Shown here: piece after piece, positions 63,101 to 64,000 of the stretch
Numbering within the stretch: the first letter of the stretch is position 1
Layout: every line of letters begins with the position of its first letter
From: Pseudeuparius sepicola
Lineage: Eukaryota > Arthropoda > Insecta > Coleoptera > Anthribidae
NCBI GenBank assembly: GCA_963920635.1
Contig: OY987305.1
Coordinates: 4,255,153-4,319,152, forward strand
DNA length: 64,000 bases
Direction of reading: 5' to 3'
Notes under the pieces: generated by a model
Told to the model about the DNA's origin: nothing
Databases searched by the model: none
Seen by the model: the letters and a program-made list of their open reading frames with translations, nothing else
Program-made: the position numbers and the translations under genes

Positions 63101-63617
63101 TGTACGTCCAAAGAAGTCACGTGACTCAACTCGCCAATGAGAGCGCAAAACGTATACCGACTTTTATATACGTCGGACGTATAAATAGCCACTGCCAACA
63201 ATTTAAATGAGATTAGATCTTGGTCCCGCTGGAATGCCAGTTGTCTTGCCATCTTAAAGGCCCCATAAAAGCATGTGGTACTCACTCTAATTTCTTCTCT
63301 AAGCTGGCTAATAGGCACGGACAAATTGTCGATTTTAGAATTGAGGTTTGTCAGATATTCTGCTAGGTTAACTATTGCTTCCGTTTCAGTTTTCAGTATC
63401 GAAGACATGTGATTTTGCAGTTCATTCCCGTAGTTTTTCAGGTCTTGCTTCAGGGTGTTTAAATCAGATTTTTGAGTGTACTGCGACAGACACTTGTCCA
63501 CGCTGAACTCTTTCTACAAAACCAAGTAAGTTTTAGTTTCTAATAAGTAAAATATAATGGTTTGATATTTACTTGGAAAAACCATTCTTTCCACAGAATA
63601 TTTTCCTTTGAATCCAT
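50816..63617 (-). CDS. COG2: COG2, conserved oligomeric Golgi complex subunit 2
   Basis: Exons on the - strand: 63617-63573, 63513-63286, 52685-51663, 51610-51171, 51116-50933, 50881-50816; all junctions keep frame, giving 661 residues (human COG2 738). COG2 is a lobe-A subunit of the tether that returns glycosylation enzymes within the Golgi. Landmarks: the N-terminal helix bundle [16 protein letters not shown] and [12 protein letters not shown] (human SVPLGQLREEV), [11 protein letters not shown] (human NPGNPDAFHEKY), [18 protein letters not shown] (human LPVYFQIRFREIAGSLEA), and a C-terminal [11 protein letters not shown]...KIRE block. The start ATG at 63617 is the first in frame. Intron 2 (10.6 kb) is a transposon nest and one MULE-like element ends 89 bases from exon 2. 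The identity is secure. Confidence 0.95.
51171..51610 (-). CDS. COG2: COG2 exon 4
   Basis: It starts [20 protein letters not shown] after acceptor TTGCTTCTAG and ends DDIIVEITK plus two bases at donor GTGAGT. The frame would stop immediately if the donor were not used (CAG TGA), which confirms splicing to 51116. Confidence 0.93.
51663..52685 (-). CDS. COG2: COG2 exon 3, main body
   Basis: A 341-codon phase-0 exon from [20 protein letters not shown] to [14 protein letters not shown]. It holds most of the helical-bundle body of the subunit, including the [15 protein letters not shown] signature. Acceptor TTATTTTGCAG, donor GTTATT. Confidence 0.95.
52686..53876. other. COG2 intron 2, 3' part, no gene
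   Basis: A+T-rich. Inverted stretches around 53455-53610 (TTAACGTAGTTTAAA, AACATAACGTTAAAAGTTAA) suggest a small worn element. Nothing else is recognised. Confidence 0.4.
53877..54136 (+). pseudogene. BEL/Pao retrotransposon RNase H fragment
   Basis: The + strand reads [20 protein letters not shown], then [19 protein letters not shown]. This matches the RNase H region of BEL/Pao elements (K.KV.PLK...LPRLEL.AA and W.DS.VAL.WI...P..WK). It is cut abruptly at about 54137, where an oppositely oriented LINE begins. No intact pol remains. Confidence 0.85.
54137..57100 (-). mobile_element. Non-LTR retrotransposon (LINE), copy A, broken
   Basis: Read on the - strand: PHD-like cysteine residues (WFCDVC, near 56985), a zinc-knuckle block ([28 protein letters not shown]; about 56420-56265), endonuclease motifs (GALYRSPNS, then GDMNI and DHI), reverse transcriptase blocks ([32 protein letters not shown]) and the start of the catalytic region. 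Frameshifts and stops break it. The zinc-knuckle ORF1 plus APE endonuclease plus RT layout fits a jockey/CR1-type element. Near-identical copy B lies inverted at 58594-61490. Confidence 0.88.
57113..58430 (-). pseudogene. BEL/Pao retrotransposon gag/protease/RT-start fragment
   Basis: The - strand starts at about 58400 with [20 protein letters not shown] and a coiled segment (gag N-terminus). Then come [17 protein letters not shown] and [14 protein letters not shown] (gag DUF1759-type region, 57910-57710). Further on are [20 protein letters not shown] and GWIVFGN (protease/RT linker) and [31 protein letters not shown] (reverse transcriptase). A palindromic insert (57599-57724) interrupts it. 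It ends where LINE copy A begins. Confidence 0.85.
57599..57724. repeat. Hairpin element inside BEL/Pao gag relic
   Basis: TAATACCTTTCGTTAATTT (57599) pairs with the inverse near 57724, and AATCCCAATTTTAGGAAAAT-like arms flank a short loop with TCCTGCTGCGCAGG. The whole 126-bp piece folds into a long hairpin and interrupts the gag/protease region. Confidence 0.65.
58594..61490 (+). mobile_element. Non-LTR retrotransposon (LINE), copy B, 5'-truncated
   Basis: The + strand copy of the same LINE. It starts inside ORF1 ([14 protein letters not shown]), then zinc knuckle, endonuclease ([25 protein letters not shown]), RT ([33 protein letters not shown], catalytic FADD at 60856-60867) and a 3' UTR with AATAAA near 61480. 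A deletion of about 25 bases near 59283, frameshifts and a stop after QLLYAG break it. It mirrors copy A over about 2.3 kb. Confidence 0.88.
61491..62495. other. COG2 intron 2, no feature recognised
   Basis: A+T-rich DNA between LINE copy B and the MULE-like fold-back. An inverted CTTACCCTAGGGTAAG palindrome lies at about 62136-62151. No gene seen. Confidence 0.5.
62496..63196. mobile_element. MULE-like fold-back, copy 3, exact 9-bp target duplication
   Basis: It begins GGAAGTGGCTATTTATACG and ends ...CGTATAAATAGCCACTGCC. The flanks are an exact 9-bp duplication, AACAATTTA (62487-62495 and 63197-63205). Both ends carry, reading outward, GTCACGTGAC, CCAAT and TATAAATAG (right: 63116-63125, 63134-63138, 63180-63188; left, inverted: 62567-62576, 62554-62558, 62504-62512). 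The core has a 35-bp sequence repeated with 65-base spacing (62776 and 62841), also found in copy 2 near 48190. No transposase. It lies 89 bases from COG2 exon 2. Confidence 0.9.
63286..63617 (-). CDS. COG2: COG2 exons 1 and 2, N-terminus
   Basis: Exon 1 (63617-63573) is [15 protein letters not shown]. Exon 2 (63513-63286) starts [12 protein letters not shown] and ends [12 protein letters not shown] at donor GTGAGT. Both are phase 0. The FSVDKCL stretch is the conserved F.VD.F/CL motif near the COG2 start. Confidence 0.92.
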
Positions 63618-63670
63618 GTTGTGTACAAATTGGAAAAATAAAATAAAAACGAATTGTTTTGTCGGCTTGA

Positions 63671-63693
63671 CCTCAGACTAATTTAGTCTGAGG
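63671..63693. promoter_or_regulatory. 11-bp palindrome upstream of COG2
   Basis: CCTCAGACTAA, one T, then TTAGTCTGAGG is a perfect inverted repeat, flanked on both sides by GGCTTGAC. It lies 54-76 bases upstream of the COG2 start, so within the likely promoter or 5' leader. A dimeric factor site is inference. Confidence 0.45.
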
Positions 63694-64000
63694 GCTTGAC
63701 AGATGTCTAACCAACAAATTTGACAACCACAAAACGAACAAATAGTAGATGAGGTCAACAATAATATTTTTAGTTTTTTTTAAAGAACAAGTGATTAAAT
63801 TAATAAATTATAATTAGGTAGCAGGCATTCGGCATGCACATTAAAGAAATATTAGGAAAATACATTGTGTTTTTGCTTTTTAAGAAATTTGTGAAGGTGA
63901 ATTGAGTTAATTTTGGCTAAGTTCACAGAGATCAAGGAACCATGAACACAAAAATTGGTGTGCAAAAAAGTAGCTTTGAGATTTTTGTTTTGTGATTATT
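63694..64000. other. Upstream of COG2, no feature recognised
   Basis: A+T-rich DNA to the end of the window. I see no divergent gene start and no element end here. Confidence 0.5.

Overview
The window is A+T-rich nuclear DNA of an arthropod, most probably an insect. It has introns with GT/AG borders, animal-type gene structures, and mobile elements typical of insect genomes (hAT, piggyBac, pogo, Tc1/mariner-like, MULE-like, BEL/Pao and a non-LTR element). I cannot place the species. A beetle or similar holometabolous insect is only a guess.

Three conserved host genes could be resolved to the exon. (1) DOT1L/grappa, the histone H3K79 methyltransferase, is on the + strand. It has a 41-nt internal exon at 4242-4282, catalytic exons at 13922-14377 and 14484-14913, a short exon at 14998-15063, a long basic/coiled-coil/proline-rich exon at 15137-17378, and a small last exon at 21613-21725. 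The first coding exon is not in the window or was not recognised. (2) BNIP3, a tail-anchored mitophagy/cell-death receptor, is on the - strand with exons at 49653-49572, 45087-44804 and 28369-28121. (3) COG2, a Golgi tethering complex subunit, is on the - strand with six exons from 63617 down to 50816. DOT1L and BNIP3 are convergent. BNIP3 and COG2 are in tandem, with about 1.2 kb between the COG2 stop and the BNIP3 start. Inside BNIP3 intron 2 lie three small same-strand exon candidates, all phase 0 (36569-36513, 35172-35128, 33988-33866), ending in an Arg/Glu-rich tail and a stop. They may be an alternative BNIP3 end or part of another gene.

Nearly everything else is transposon. Its main character is fold-back DNA: at least a dozen elements of 0.15-1.6 kb are almost entirely two inverted arms. 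Many have ends of the form CAGGGTG or CAGTGT flanked by TA, and two of these carry scraps of a Tc1/mariner-like DDE transposase. A second fold-back family has 9-bp target duplications (MULE-like). Its ends hold an outward-facing promoter-like module: GTCACGTGAC, then CCAAT, then TATAAATAG. Other elements include two hAT-type elements with exact 8-bp duplications, a pogo-like deletion derivative, and a three-layer nest (mariner, piggyBac-like, GATCT-rich element) at 24.3-26.5 kb. The 10.6-kb COG2 intron 2 holds two near-identical LINE copies in opposite orientation, with broken BEL/Pao fragments between and beside them.

The host genes have unrelated roles (chromatin, mitochondria, Golgi) and nothing suggests they work as a unit. 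The strongest leads are the promoter-bearing MULE-like ends, the element inserted at the exact dyad centre of another fold-back, and the phase-0 mini-exons inside BNIP3.
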